Part shown: positions 1 to 7,992 of the stretch, piece by piece
How positions within the stretch are numbered: the stretch's first letter is position 1
Layout of the letters: each line of letters begins with the position of its first letter
Source: an uncultured Ralstonia sp.
Lineage (GTDB): Bacteria; Pseudomonadota; Gammaproteobacteria; Burkholderiales; Burkholderiaceae
Assembly (NCBI GenBank): GCA_913056305.1
Contig: CAJXMR010000011.1
Coordinates: 1-58,080 of the forward strand
Direction of reading: 5' to 3'
Length of the DNA stretch: 58,080 nucleotides
Translations under genes and position numbers: made by a program
The notes under the pieces: generated by a model
What the model was told of the DNA's origin: nothing
The model's database searches: none
What the model saw: only the letters and a program-made list of their open reading frames with translations

Positions 1-157
1 CCAGGCCAGCGCCCAACTGCCACGCTTCGCCAAGCCGCGCTACCTGCGCCAGATGGACAGCCTGCCCAAGACGGCGACCGGCAAGATCCAGCGCGCCGTC
101 CTGCGCCAGCAAGGCAGCGCCGGCGCCTACGACGCCGAGGCGGCACCCGCCCGGTAA
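1..157 (+). CDS. Acyl-CoA synthetase (AMP-forming), C-terminal end only
   Basis: The reading frame is open from the left edge and stops with TAA at 155-157, so only about 51 C-terminal residues are present. They contain LPKTATGKIQR, the C-terminal lysine signature of the AMP-dependent acyl-CoA synthetase/ligase family. In that family the lysine completes the adenylation site that activates a carboxylic acid with ATP before transfer to CoA. The SDR gene follows 16 bases later behind a strong ribosome site, so the two are probably co-transcribed. Substrate cannot be told from this fragment. Confidence 0.85.
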   Translation, partial: QASAQLPRFAKPRYLRQMDSLPKTATGKIQRAVLRQQGSAGAYDAEAAPAR

Positions 158-173
158 ACAGGAGGAGCACACC

Positions 174-1007
174 ATGTCGGAAAAACTGCGCGGCAAGGTG
201 GCCGTGGTCACCGGCTCGGGCCGGGGTATTGGCCGGGCGATGGCCCTCAAGCTCGCGGGCGAAGGGGCCCGGCTCGTCCTCAACGACCTCGACGACGAAC
301 CCGCCATGGCCGTGCGCGAGGAGATCATCGCGCTGGGCGGCGAGGCGGTGGCCTGCTGCGGCAGCGTGGCCGAAGCCGGTTTCGCCGACCGGCTGATCGG
401 CACGGCCACCGGCGCGTTTGGCGGGCTGGACATCCTCATCAACAACGCGGGCTACACCTGGGACAACGTCATCCAGAAGATGAGCGACGCGCAGTGGGAC
501 GCGATGATCGACGTGCACCTGACCGCGCCGTTCCGCATCCTGCGCGCGGCGCAGCCGGTGGTCCGCGCGCTGAGCCGGGCCGACGCCGAGGCCGGCCGCC
601 GTGTGGTGCGCAAGGTGGTCAACGTCTCCTCGGTCTCGGGCGTCTTCGGCAATGCGGGGCAGGTCAACTACTCCGCCGCCAAGGCGGGCATCGTGGGCCT
701 GACCATGGCGCTGGCCAAGGAGTGGGGGCGCCTGAACACCACGGTCAATTGCGTGGCCTACGGCCTCATCCGCACCCGCATGACCGAGGCCACCGCCGAT
801 TCCGACGCCGCCATCCAGGTCGAGGGACGCGAGATCAAGGTGGGCGTGAACCCGGACCTGATGGCAGCGATGGAGCGGAACATTCCGCTGGGCCGGGCCG
901 GCACGCCCGAGGAGGCCGCCGGCGCGGCCTACCTGTTCTGCATTCCCGAGTCCGACTACGTGAGCGGCCAGACCCTGCTGTGCACGGGCGGGCTCACTGG
1001 CATATAA
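174..1007 (+). CDS. Short-chain dehydrogenase/reductase (SDR)
   Basis: A 277-residue classical SDR, an NAD(P)-dependent oxidoreductase of hydroxyl/keto groups. It has the glycine-rich cofactor motif TGSGRGIGRA near residues 13-22, the ILINNAG motif, active-site serines at 152-153, and Y166-x3-K170 within NYSAAK. AGGAGGA lies just upstream of the ATG. It sits between an acyl-CoA synthetase and an MBL-fold hydrolase, an arrangement that suggests breakdown of an acyl-CoA (3-hydroxyacyl-CoA dehydrogenase or FabG-like role). That role is inference from context; the family call is firm. Confidence 0.93.
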   Translation: MSEKLRGKVAVVTGSGRGIGRAMALKLAGEGARLVLNDLDDEPAMAVREEIIALGGEAVACCGSVAEAGFADRLIGTATGAFGGLDILINNAGYTWDNVIQKMSDAQWDAMIDVHLTAPFRILRAAQPVVRALSRADAEAGRRVVRKVVNVSSVSGVFGNAGQVNYSAAKAGIVGLTMALAKEWGRLNTTVNCVAYGLIRTRMTEATADSDAAIQVEGREIKVGVNPDLMAAMERNIPLGRAGTPEEAAGAAYLFCIPESDYVSGQTLLCTGGLTGI

Positions 1008-1016
1008 CCTGATGCG

Positions 1017-2069
1017 ATGACGAAGCCAGACACCCCCGCGCTGACCTACCCCTTCGAGCCCCCGGCGTCGCACCACACGGTCGAGGTCGCCCCCGGCGTG
1101 CGCTGGATCCGGCTGTCCATGCCGTTCCGGCTCGACCACATCAACGTCTGGGCCATCGACACGCACGATGGCTGGGTGCTGGTGGACACCGGCCTGAACA
1201 ACCCCACCACCGTGGCCGACTGGCTGGCGCTGATGGGTGAGGGGCCGCTGGCGCGACCGCTGCAGGGCGTGTACACCACGCACATGCACCCCGACCACAT
1301 CGGGCTGGCAGGCTGGTTCACGCGCCGCGCTGGCGTGCCGCTGCACATGAGCCGCCTGGAATACCTGAGCTGCCGCGTGATGCACGCCGACACGAACCGC
1401 GAGGCGCCGCCCGACGGCGTGCTGTTCCACCGCCGCGCGGGCTGGTCGGAGGCAGCCATCGAGGGCTACCGCAGCCGCTTCGGCAGCTTCGGCAAGCACA
1501 TCCATGCGCTGCCCGAGAGCTTCCGGCGCCTGCAGGATGGCGACCTGCTGCAGTTGGGCGCGCACGCCTGGCGGGTCATCACCACCGGCGGCCATTCGCC
1601 GGAGCATGCCTGCCTGTACTGCCCCGGCCTGAAACTGCTGGTTGCGGGCGACCAGGTGCTGCCGCGCATCTCGTCGAACGTGTCGGTGTTCGCCACCGAG
1701 CCGCAGGCCAATCCGCTCAAGGAGTGGTTCGAGTCGCTGGACAAGCTGGCGCGGGAAGTGCCCGCCGATGTGCTGGTGCTGCCCTCGCACAATGAACCCT
1801 TCTACGGGCTGCACGAACGCCTGGGCTCGCTGCGCGCCGGTCAGGAGCGGGCGCTGGAACGGCTGCGCCAGTCGCTGACGGGCGGGCCGCAGCGCATCGT
1901 GGACGTGTTCCCCGCCTTGTTCCACCGTGCCATCGATGAGCAGGACGGGCAGCAACTGAGTCTCGCCACGGGCGAGGCCGTGGCCTGTATGAATTACTTC
2001 ATCGCGGAAAGCGCCGTAGGGTGCACCGTGGATGGGAGCGGCGTCGCATGGTATGAGCTGAAGTCGTGA
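1017..2069 (+). CDS. Metallo-beta-lactamase-fold hydrolase
   Basis: A 350-residue protein of the MBL superfamily. The metal-binding motif H89-x-H91-x-D93-H94 (THMHPDHIGL) is intact, followed by a second histidine region (GGHSPEHA) and a distal SHNEPFYG segment, all typical of binuclear zinc hydrolases. It begins 9 bases after the SDR stop, so it belongs to the same operon. Family members of this length are often thioesterase- or glyoxalase II-like; with the synthetase and SDR neighbours a thioester or lactone hydrolase is plausible but not shown. Confidence 0.9.
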   Translation: MTKPDTPALTYPFEPPASHHTVEVAPGVRWIRLSMPFRLDHINVWAIDTHDGWVLVDTGLNNPTTVADWLALMGEGPLARPLQGVYTTHMHPDHIGLAGWFTRRAGVPLHMSRLEYLSCRVMHADTNREAPPDGVLFHRRAGWSEAAIEGYRSRFGSFGKHIHALPESFRRLQDGDLLQLGAHAWRVITTGGHSPEHACLYCPGLKLLVAGDQVLPRISSNVSVFATEPQANPLKEWFESLDKLAREVPADVLVLPSHNEPFYGLHERLGSLRAGQERALERLRQSLTGGPQRIVDVFPALFHRAIDEQDGQQLSLATGEAVACMNYFIAESAVGCTVDGSGVAWYELKS

Positions 2070-2124
2070 GGCCGCACCATCTCCGGCCTCAGCTACCTCA
2101 TTCATTGAGAGGGCAGTCCACGCT

Positions 2125-2208
2125 GGTGTTTACGACTTTAGATAGGCAGCGGCCTGGCTGGGCATTGCGAACAGCCGCATGGATGCTGGGTGGGTGTTTA
2201 CGACTTTA
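2125..2208. repeat. Pair of perfect 16-bp direct repeats
   Basis: GGTGTTTACGACTTTA occurs at 2125-2140 and again at 2193-2208, 68 bases apart, between the chromosomal MBL gene and the first element-like gene. The stretch 2070-2324 has no convincing gene. The pair could be a recombination scar at the chromosome/element border, or an unrelated local duplication. No matching copy was noticed near the right-hand border. Confidence 0.55.
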
Positions 2209-2324
2209 ATTGCCCAGAATAGCCACCGTGATGCATGAACCTGCCGAGGCATTGGCCGCCTGACCCATGCCGCAGGCAAGCGCCCGGGCCAAGGCCGGAG
2301 CGCTTTGCCGCAGGGAGCCGAACC

Positions 2325-2537
2325 ATGCCCACCATCAACATCACCAGTGGCCCGCGCATGGCGGCGGTCTACGCGCCCGGCACGGTACGCGCCCGCCGCT
2401 GGCACGGCGAGGGCGATGTGCGCGGTTACCGTCCGCCCTCGGGCTGGATGGCCCGAGCCGATCTCACCGACATTCATCCCATCACGGGCCGTGCCTTAGC
2501 GCGGGCCGTGTGGTGGATCATTGAGACAAAGGAATAA
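2325..2537 (+). CDS. Small hypothetical protein of the element left part
   Basis: A 70-residue frame starting at the ATG at 2325, behind AGGGAG. The protein is compact, with no membrane segment, and contains RPPSGWMARADLTDIHPITGRALARAVWWIIE. I do not recognise the family. It is followed by a strong inverted repeat at 2548-2582, which supports it as a real small transcription unit. A longer upstream start (2235) exists in frame but its residues look non-coding. Confidence 0.5.
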   Translation: MPTINITSGPRMAAVYAPGTVRARRWHGEGDVRGYRPPSGWMARADLTDIHPITGRALARAVWWIIETKE

Positions 2538-2547
2538 CCATCGTCAG

Positions 2548-2582
2548 CACCGCGCCTAGGTCGTTTCGCCCTAGGCGCGGTG
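2548..2582 (+). terminator. Perfect 13-bp inverted repeat after the small ORF
   Basis: CACCGCGCCTAGG (2548-2560) and CCTAGGCGCGGTG (2570-2582) pair perfectly around a 9-base loop, 11 bases after the small ORF. No T-run follows on the plus strand (AGCTTCAAAAATCC), so it is not a textbook intrinsic terminator. It may be a transcript-end stabiliser, a bidirectional terminator with the convergent helicase remnant, or a protein site. Confidence 0.5.
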
Positions 2583-2774
2583 AGCTTCAAAAATCCGGGC
2601 GCGGCGGTGGCCGCGCCCGGTGTCGAAGGCATTGCTGCATTGCGCAATGCCTTCGGGCACTGGCCCGTCCAGGGCCAGTGTCAGGAGGTGGCCGGGCGGC
2701 ACACTCGGTAGTTGCAGGGAAGTCAAGGCTTGCCGCCAGTATGACCTGTGCATGCACGGTCTCAGCCTGCACAA

Positions 2775-3611
2775 TTATTGAGGTTGAGTCATCGCCACGG
2801 CTTCATGTTCGGGAAGACGCTGGAGCGGCAAGAGATCCATGACATCACAAAACAGAGCGCGGTTCTGCCAGTCGTTGCGGTCGCCGATCACATAGAAGCG
2901 CCGCTTCGCCCGCGTTGCCGCCACGTTCAGCAGGTTGGGCTCCGAGACCGCCCAGTCGCGTGCGCCGGGACCGTCGGTATTTCCGCCCAACACCATGATG
3001 ACAACCGGCGCTTCCTTTCCCTGCATGGTGTGGATGGTTCCGGAAACCATCGTGTCGCCGAGCAAGCGTTTGAGGTTCTCCAGGACATTCTTGAAGGGCG
3101 TGATGACCGAAATGTCGGCTGCATTCACTCCGTCCTCATGAAGCAAGGCCAGCAGCGCCCGCAGGGCTTTTCCTTCAGCCGGCACCCAGTTCCCGTCGGA
3201 TGTTCCACTGGCGTGAATCCACCCCGTAGGCAGTCGGGCGGGGGTTTCCTTGTCGGCTCGCGGTGCGATGGTGCCGTACACCATCGCACCGTCGTAGGCG
3301 ATGCGGTTGGCCAGTCCGTGCATCGGCTTGTCGCAGCGCCGGTGCACGGCCAACGGCAACCCCACCCACGTCTTGCTGTCGGCCGGTCCCGCCATGCGGC
3401 CCCACGCAGTAGCCTGGTCCGCCAAGGTTTGCGCGGATTGTCGGTTGGGGAGCCAATGTGCATCGACACGGTAGCGCGTGCGCATGTGTTCCAGCACTGC
3501 GTCGGACATCCCCGCCGCGCGAGCTTGGCGCCCCTCAAATACCGCCGAACCGGCGATGCCGGATCGACCCGGCCAACGCCCCGCCACGATGGACGAGGCG
3601 CTGGCGAACAC
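2775..3611 (-). pseudogene. Superfamily I DNA helicase, C-terminal remnant
   Basis: About 278 residues matching the C-terminal half of large UvrD/RecD-like (AAA_12-type) helicases. Visible blocks are VGLPLAVHRRCDKPMHGLANRIAYDGAMVYG, the motif V-like TIHTMQGKEAPVVIMVLGG, and the motif VI-like NLLNVAATRAKRRFYVIGDRNDW. The N-terminal half with Walker A and Walker B is missing. An in-frame TGA lies upstream near 3658, and sequence before about 3500 does not look like helicase. The gene is therefore 5'-truncated and almost certainly inactive. Intact versions occur as accessory genes of related elements, so this supports erosion of the left end. Confidence 0.75.
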
Positions 3612-4135
3612 GCTGGCGCTTACTGCGGCAGGTTGTACGAATGCGTGCCGTCCTCAACGCTGGCGGTTCTCGCCCATCACGTCACGAAGGACGGTTCACG
3701 GACAACCCGCCCGGTATCGCTATGGAGCTTCCACGCCACGCCTCAAGACCGGCGCCGCAAGGTATGGCGGGGGCGTTCTCGCCTGTCGTTGCGGGGTTGA
3801 CCTGGCCCGCGTCAGCGGGCGAGCCGGAGAAGCCTTCGGGCGGGGATGCCGAGTCGGCCCCATCTCCTTTCGGAGCGGTTCGGCCCAAGGCGTCCTTGTC
3901 TCGTTGTGAATCCTGGCGGGGGCGCGGCTGCGCCTCGGGCTTCATGGCTGCAACCGTCCGGCGAAAACAATTTCCCCGCCGCTGCGCGGCTTCCTCGCGC
4001 AGCAAATTCTTTTCGCCTCCCGGCTCTCCACTGCGTTTCGACCGCAAGCGGTGCAGCCAGCCCGTCCCCCGCCGGCCGGATCACAACAAGGACGCGATGG
4101 GCGCGAACCTTGTTCAACCGAAAGGAGAAATCATC
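3612..4135. other. Gene-poor 0.5-kb stretch upstream of DUF736 gene
   Basis: Several overlapping frames are open here only because GC content is high. They are arginine-, proline- and alanine-rich with no domain. Short GC-rich palindromic pieces occur around 3975-4005 (GCCGCTGCGCGGC). The stretch probably holds the promoter and leader of the DUF736 gene and the deletion scar of the helicase. No supported gene. Confidence 0.4.
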
Positions 4136-4450
4136 ATGGCCAACATCGGCACCTTCACCGCAGACAAAGACGGCTTCACCGGCACGCTGCGCACCCTGAC
4201 GCTCAACGTCAAGGTCAAGCTGGTTCCCAACGACAAGGGCAGCAGCGAGAACGCCCCCGACTTCCGCCTCCAGGCCGCCGGCCACGACATCGGCGCGGCG
4301 TGGAACAAGACCAGCGAGGCCGGGCGGGAATACAAGTCCGTGACCCTCGACGATCCTTCGTTCCCGGCTCCGGTCTATGCCCGCCTGATCGAAGGCGAGG
4401 ACGGTACGCACGACCTGATCTGGTCGCGCAGCAAGCCCCAGGCGGCGTGA
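4136..4450 (+). CDS. DUF736 family protein
   Basis: A 104-residue DUF736 protein (MANIGTF...GFTGTLRTL...[26 protein letters not shown]..., ending LIWSR). AAAGGAGA sits 6 bases before the ATG. The family is small, soluble, of unknown biochemical role, and very common on ICEs and plasmids of Proteobacteria near ArdC/DUF2958-type genes. Length is normal. A longer frame reading in from 3458 is an open-frame artefact. Confidence 0.93.
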   Translation: MANIGTFTADKDGFTGTLRTLTLNVKVKLVPNDKGSSENAPDFRLQAAGHDIGAAWNKTSEAGREYKSVTLDDPSFPAPVYARLIEGEDGTHDLIWSRSKPQAA

Positions 4451-4513
4451 CCGCCGCAGCGCCCCGCCCATCGCGGCGGGGCGCTGTGCTGCTGTTCGCA
4501 GCACATCACCACG

Positions 4514-4819
4514 TCACGCGCGCGGCTTCGCCGCGCCGCGCTCCTTCAGCACCGCCTCCAGCTCCCGGCGCACCTGCGCCAGCAGCTCGTCGGCCTTGTG
4601 CGTGCTGTCGCCCGCGTAGGCCAGCGTCAGCAGCGTGAGCGGGTGGATCTCCATCACCTCGCACAGCTCGGCCAGCTTATGCAGGGTCGGGCTTTTCAGG
4701 TCGCGTTCGAGGGTGCTCATATAGGTGCGGCTGGACACGTCAGAGAAGGCTTCCTGGCTCAAGCCACGCGCCTTCCTGACTGTCTTCAACGCCTTCGCCA
4801 ATGAGTTCCCAGCCGCCAC
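4514..4819 (-). CDS. XRE-family transcriptional regulator
   Basis: A 101-residue protein starting at GTG (complement of 4817-4819) behind GAGGGA. An HTH_3/XRE DNA-binding domain covers residues about 7-62 (LKTVRKARGLSQEAFSDVSSRTYMSTLERDLKSPTLHKLAELCEVM), with a short helical tail. It is transcribed away from the DUF2958 gene. Two CTATAG palindromes lie just upstream (4863-4868, 4878-4883), so autoregulation is likely. Target genes are inferred to be its own and perhaps the neighbouring element genes. Confidence 0.9.
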   Translation of the reverse strand: MAAGNSLAKALKTVRKARGLSQEAFSDVSSRTYMSTLERDLKSPTLHKLAELCEVMEIHPLTLLTLAYAGDSTHKADELLAQVRRELEAVLKERGAAKPRA

Positions 4820-4859
4820 CTATGGTTTCCCTCGAAAAACCAAGATGACAGCCCATTGC

Positions 4860-4883
4860 GCCCTATAGGGCTACAATCTATAG
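4860..4883. promoter_or_regulatory. Tandem CTATAG palindromes, likely XRE operator
   Basis: The 12-bp perfect palindrome GCCCTATAGGGC (4860-4871) contains CTATAG. A second CTATAG is at 4878-4883, centre-to-centre 15 bp. Spaced symmetric boxes just upstream of a small XRE gene are typical of autoregulatory operators of phage- and controller-type repressors. The assignment to the adjacent regulator is inference. Confidence 0.5.
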
Positions 4884-5059
4884 TGTTCATTTGGTGTTCT
4901 ACGTTTTCGTGCCTTTACGGAAATCCGCATTTGCTGGTTCCAGCAAAGCCACGCAAGCGCATCCGTGCTTGCACACGAAGGCGTAAATCCGGTTTGGCGG
5001 TTCTGCGCTTGGGCGTGAAACCGCATCCGTGCATCATTGGATTTGTGGGATTGCCAACC

Positions 5060-5410
5060 ATGCCCCAGCCACTCGCCACCGTCCCGGAGCGCGCGCAACT
5101 GCTCGCCAACGGCGAGGCTCGTGCCGCTGGCCAGGCCATCGACCCGGTGCCCGTGGTGCGGCTGTTCACGCCGGACGCGCATGTGACCTGGCTGCTGGCC
5201 GCACTCGATCCCGCCGATGGCGACACCGCCTGGGGCCTCATCGACCTGGGAATCGGAATGCCGGCGCAAGGAACCGTCAAGCTGTCCGAGCTGGCTGGCA
5301 TCGTCGGGCCGCATCAGCAGCCCGTGATGCGCGACCGCTACTTCCGGCCCACGCGCACGCTGTCGGAATACACCCGGCTGGCCGAGCGCGACGGGGCTAT
5401 CCCGGACTGA
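5060..5410 (+). CDS. DUF2958 family protein
   Basis: A 116-residue DUF2958 protein. Visible family blocks include PVVRLFTPDAHVTWLLAALDPADGDTAWGLIDLGIGMPAQGTVKLSEL and a conserved end RDRYFRPTRTLSEYTRLAERDG. Function unknown; the family is a regular member of Tn4371-type ICE and plasmid accessory blocks near DUF736. The ATG at 5060 gives the usual family length; an upstream ATG at 4856 adds residues without family features. Confidence 0.9.
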   Translation: MPQPLATVPERAQLLANGEARAAGQAIDPVPVVRLFTPDAHVTWLLAALDPADGDTAWGLIDLGIGMPAQGTVKLSELAGIVGPHQQPVMRDRYFRPTRTLSEYTRLAERDGAIPD

Positions 5411-5719
5411 ACACAGCCTACTGTGACTTTTTCAGTCTGGTGTCATACCGGGCAGGTCTCAATCGAGATTCTTGCGGCGTAGCCGCGCCAGTCTGATCCA
5501 AACGGACATGATGCCTGACGCGGACTGCGGCAGGCTGGCCTGTACGGCGTCCCACGGGAGGGACGCTGCCGCCGCAGCATTGAGACGAATACCGCAACGC
5601 ATCGGAGCCAGTCGGACTTGACAGCCCAACTATTCCCTTAACCCATTTCGTTCTGATGACACCGATGTAGCACGTAGTTCTTCCGTCGCGGCCAGTCCTG
5701 TTCGCAGGGAGGTTGCGTC
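5411..5719. other. Intergenic stretch before the DUF2285 gene
   Basis: About 309 bases with no supported gene. It is less GC-rich than the surrounding genes and presumably carries the promoter of the rightward backbone operon starting at 5720. No clear repeat or terminator was seen. Confidence 0.4.
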
Positions 5720-6490
5720 ATGGTCGATCGCAGCGCCGAGCACTGGTATCCGACTGCCGCGTATCTGTACGTGCTGCACTTGGACGACCTTGGGACGGCC
5801 TGGGAATATCTGCGCAGAAACCCCGATTACCGGCTCGACTGGCTGCGCCATCATCGCCGGCCGAAAGCCGCGCAGCAGGCGGCGCATCGCTGGGGCTTGC
5901 GCCTGCTGGAAGATCCGGCGTTGGATGCGCGCGACGCGCATCCAGCCTGGTTGCCCGGCCATGTGGCCGTGGTGCAGCTCTATCCCGACGCCGATCCGCC
6001 GCAGTATGCTCCCGCGTTCACGTTTTGGCGCATTGCCGGGCACAAGCAACTGCTCCATGACGGCAAAGGGCTGGCGCTGATGGCGCACAGCCCAGGTCAT
6101 TGCCTGCGCTTCGCGCTGGCGCCCGGCCTGGAAGACGGGATGGCTGTCGCCTATGCCCGCCGCGGCGGCGCCGCCGCACCTGCGCGCAACCATGCGCTCG
6201 GCGCGGCCCTGGCTTCTGCGAAGCCCAGGCCGGCACCCGCCGCGCTGCTTGAGCTACACACCTTGCAGGCGCTCGACGCAACCCTAGCGGGTGCGTCCTT
6301 GCGCGAGGTGGCCGAAGGCTTGTTCGGCGGCGATGCCGCAGCCGATTGGTACAGCGACGGCGGCCTGCGCTCCAAGGTACGCCGCTTGGTACGGCGCGGC
6401 GATGCGCTGATGCGCGGCGGCTATCGCCGCCTAGCACAGCTTCCGCCGCTTGAGAAGGGTCGTTTTGAGGACGACGCAAAACGGCCCTGA
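5720..6490 (+). CDS. DUF2285 domain regulator of the ICE backbone
   Basis: A 256-residue protein with an N-terminal block EHWYPTAAYLYVLHLDDLGTAWEYLRRNPDYRLDW (residues 6-40, DUF6499-like) and a C-terminal DUF2285 region (about 175-245: LHTLQALDATLAGASLREVAEGLFGG...YSDGGLRSKVRRLVRRGDALMRGGYRRL) that looks like a winged-helix fold. AGGGAGG precedes the ATG. Proteins with this pair sit directly before the AlpA-like and repA genes in Tn4371-type ICEs. A DNA-binding/regulatory role is inferred from fold and position. Confidence 0.88.
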   Translation: MVDRSAEHWYPTAAYLYVLHLDDLGTAWEYLRRNPDYRLDWLRHHRRPKAAQQAAHRWGLRLLEDPALDARDAHPAWLPGHVAVVQLYPDADPPQYAPAFTFWRIAGHKQLLHDGKGLALMAHSPGHCLRFALAPGLEDGMAVAYARRGGAAAPARNHALGAALASAKPRPAPAALLELHTLQALDATLAGASLREVAEGLFGGDAAADWYSDGGLRSKVRRLVRRGDALMRGGYRRLAQLPPLEKGRFEDDAKRP

Positions 6491-6573
6491 GCAGGACAGC
6501 TTGGTTTTCTGAGACTGCCTCCATCCGGTTGCGCTGTGTGGCCGGAGCTTTGAAAGCTATGGAGGTTCACACC

Positions 6574-6855
6574 ATGCGTCCCGCTCCTTTGCGGCCTGCC
6601 GCCACTGTCTCGACCGCTGCCGCGCAGCCCCAACGCTATCTCACCAACGACGAAGCCGCCGAATACCTGCGCCTGTCGCCGCGCACGCTGGAAAAGCAGC
6701 GCGTGATCGGTGGTGGTCCGCGCTTTCGCAAGTTCGGCCGGCGCGTCATGTACGCCGTGGCCGACCTCGATGCCTGGGCCGCCGACCGCAGCTTCGAGAC
6801 GACTTCCGATCCCGAGTACGCCGAGCACCACTCGGCCGACAGCCGTGCGCGCTGA
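6574..6855 (+). CDS. AlpA/excisionase-like helix-turn-helix protein
   Basis: A 93-residue protein with a MerR-type helix-turn-helix (YLTNDEAAEYLRLSPRTLEKQRVIGGGPRFRKFGRRVMYAVADLDAWA, residues about 22-67), as in excisionases and AlpA-type activators. The start at 6574 is chosen because GGAGG lies 8 bases before it. Related proteins control excision or transcription of mobile elements. It is placed between the DUF2285 regulator and repA, as in other Tn4371-type elements. Confidence 0.9.
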   Translation: MRPAPLRPAATVSTAAAQPQRYLTNDEAAEYLRLSPRTLEKQRVIGGGPRFRKFGRRVMYAVADLDAWAADRSFETTSDPEYAEHHSADSRAR

Positions 6856-6881
6856 TCGGCGGCGCGCGGCAGGCCATCACC

Positions 6882-7739
6882 ATGTCCAGCTCCGCGCTGC
6901 CGTTCCGGCAGCGGTCGTTGCAGGAGCGCGAACAGCTCGACCTGTTCCGCGCCTTGCCCGGCGACATGGCGCCGCGCGACAGCCAGGACTTGATGGCCTA
7001 TCCGTTCTTCTCGCTCGGCAAGTCCAAGCGGGTCAAACCCATCGACTTCCGCGCGGGCAACGTGACGATCCGCGTAGAGGGCACGCAGGAGCACGGCATC
7101 GCCACGATTTGGGATGCGGACGTGCTGATATGGGCGGCCTCGCAGATCGTGGAAGCGAAGGACGCGGGCCTGCGCCCGTCGCGGCTGATGCGCGCGACGC
7201 CCTACGAGATCCTGCGCTTCATCGGGCGCGGCAAGTCGCTGCGCGACTACCAGCGCCTCAAGGCCGCGCTGGATCGCCTGCAATCGACCACGGTGGCCAC
7301 GTCCATCCGCGAGACAACAGGCCGGCGCCTGCACCGCTTTTCGTGGATCAACGAATGGAAGGAACTGGCCGATGCCAGCGGCACGCCGCTGGGCATCGAG
7401 CTGATCCTGCCGGACTGGTTCTTTGCCGGCGTGCTCGACGCCGCGCTGGTGCTGACCATCGACCCGGCGTATTTCCGGCTCACCGGCGGCATCGAGCGGT
7501 GGCTGTACCGCCTGGTGCGCAAGCACGGCGGCAAACAGCCGGGCGGCTGGCAGTTCGACTTCCGGCACCTGCACCGCAAATCGGGCAGCACGGCGAAGCC
7601 CTACGACTTCGCTTGCGACCTGCGCGCGCTGGTCGCGCGGCAGTCGCTGCCCGGCTATGTGCTCGGCATCGAGCGAACGCTGGATACCGGCGAGGAACTG
7701 TTGACCTTTCGACCCGTGCCGCCCACGGCACGGGGATAA
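6882..7739 (+). CDS. repA: Replication initiator RepA
   Basis: A 285-residue RepA-type replication initiator, with conserved blocks AYPFFSLGKSKRVKPIDFRAGNVTIRVEGTQEHGIATIWDADVLIWAASQI and RATPYEILRFIGRGKSLRDYQRLKAALDRLQSTTV typical of the RPA (pfam10134-type) initiator family. It starts 26 bases after the AlpA-like gene. Three iteron-like repeats and an AT-rich stretch lie directly downstream (7764-7910), which suggests a plasmid-like replication origin used during the excised phase. Confidence 0.93.
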   Translation: MSSSALPFRQRSLQEREQLDLFRALPGDMAPRDSQDLMAYPFFSLGKSKRVKPIDFRAGNVTIRVEGTQEHGIATIWDADVLIWAASQIVEAKDAGLRPSRLMRATPYEILRFIGRGKSLRDYQRLKAALDRLQSTTVATSIRETTGRRLHRFSWINEWKELADASGTPLGIELILPDWFFAGVLDAALVLTIDPAYFRLTGGIERWLYRLVRKHGGKQPGGWQFDFRHLHRKSGSTAKPYDFACDLRALVARQSLPGYVLGIERTLDTGEELLTFRPVPPTARG

Positions 7740-7763
7740 CTCGGGGAAAACTTGTGAACGGCC

Positions 7764-7910
7764 TCGTGCTATCAGGCGTGCCGGGTATCGTGCTATCAGG
7801 CGTGTCCCTATCGTGCTATCAGGCGTGCGAAATCGCCGGAAAGCTAATAGTGGCGCGGGTTTCGGCGTGCTCTAACTTCCCTAACTCAAATACTCTAACT
7901 TTTAATAAGA
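7764..7910. repeat. Three 17-bp iterons plus AT-rich stretch, candidate oriV
   Basis: TCGTGCTATCAGGCGTG occurs exactly at 7764-7780, 7788-7804 and 7811-7827, start-to-start 24 and 23 bp, close to two helical turns. A stretch unusually rich in A/T for this window follows, with CTAACT at 7872, 7881 and 7895. The block lies in the only sizeable gap between repA and parA. This is the normal layout of an iteron-controlled origin, with the initiator encoded just upstream. Origin function is inference. Confidence 0.75.
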
Positions 7911-7992
7911 GCGCGCCGTTTCGGTGGAAAACCGCGAGACGGCACTGCGGGCAACTGCGAAAGCCTGGCCTTCACACACGGAGGGCCGCGCC

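Noticed and set aside
3682-4047. A 121-codon minus-strand ORF
   Set aside because: Composition and lack of motifs suggest open GC-rich DNA in the gap before DUF736.
3458-4135. Upstream extension of the DUF736 reading frame
   Set aside because: Residues before 4136 are low-complexity Arg/Pro/Ala, while the ATG at 4136 has a strong ribosome site and gives the normal family length.
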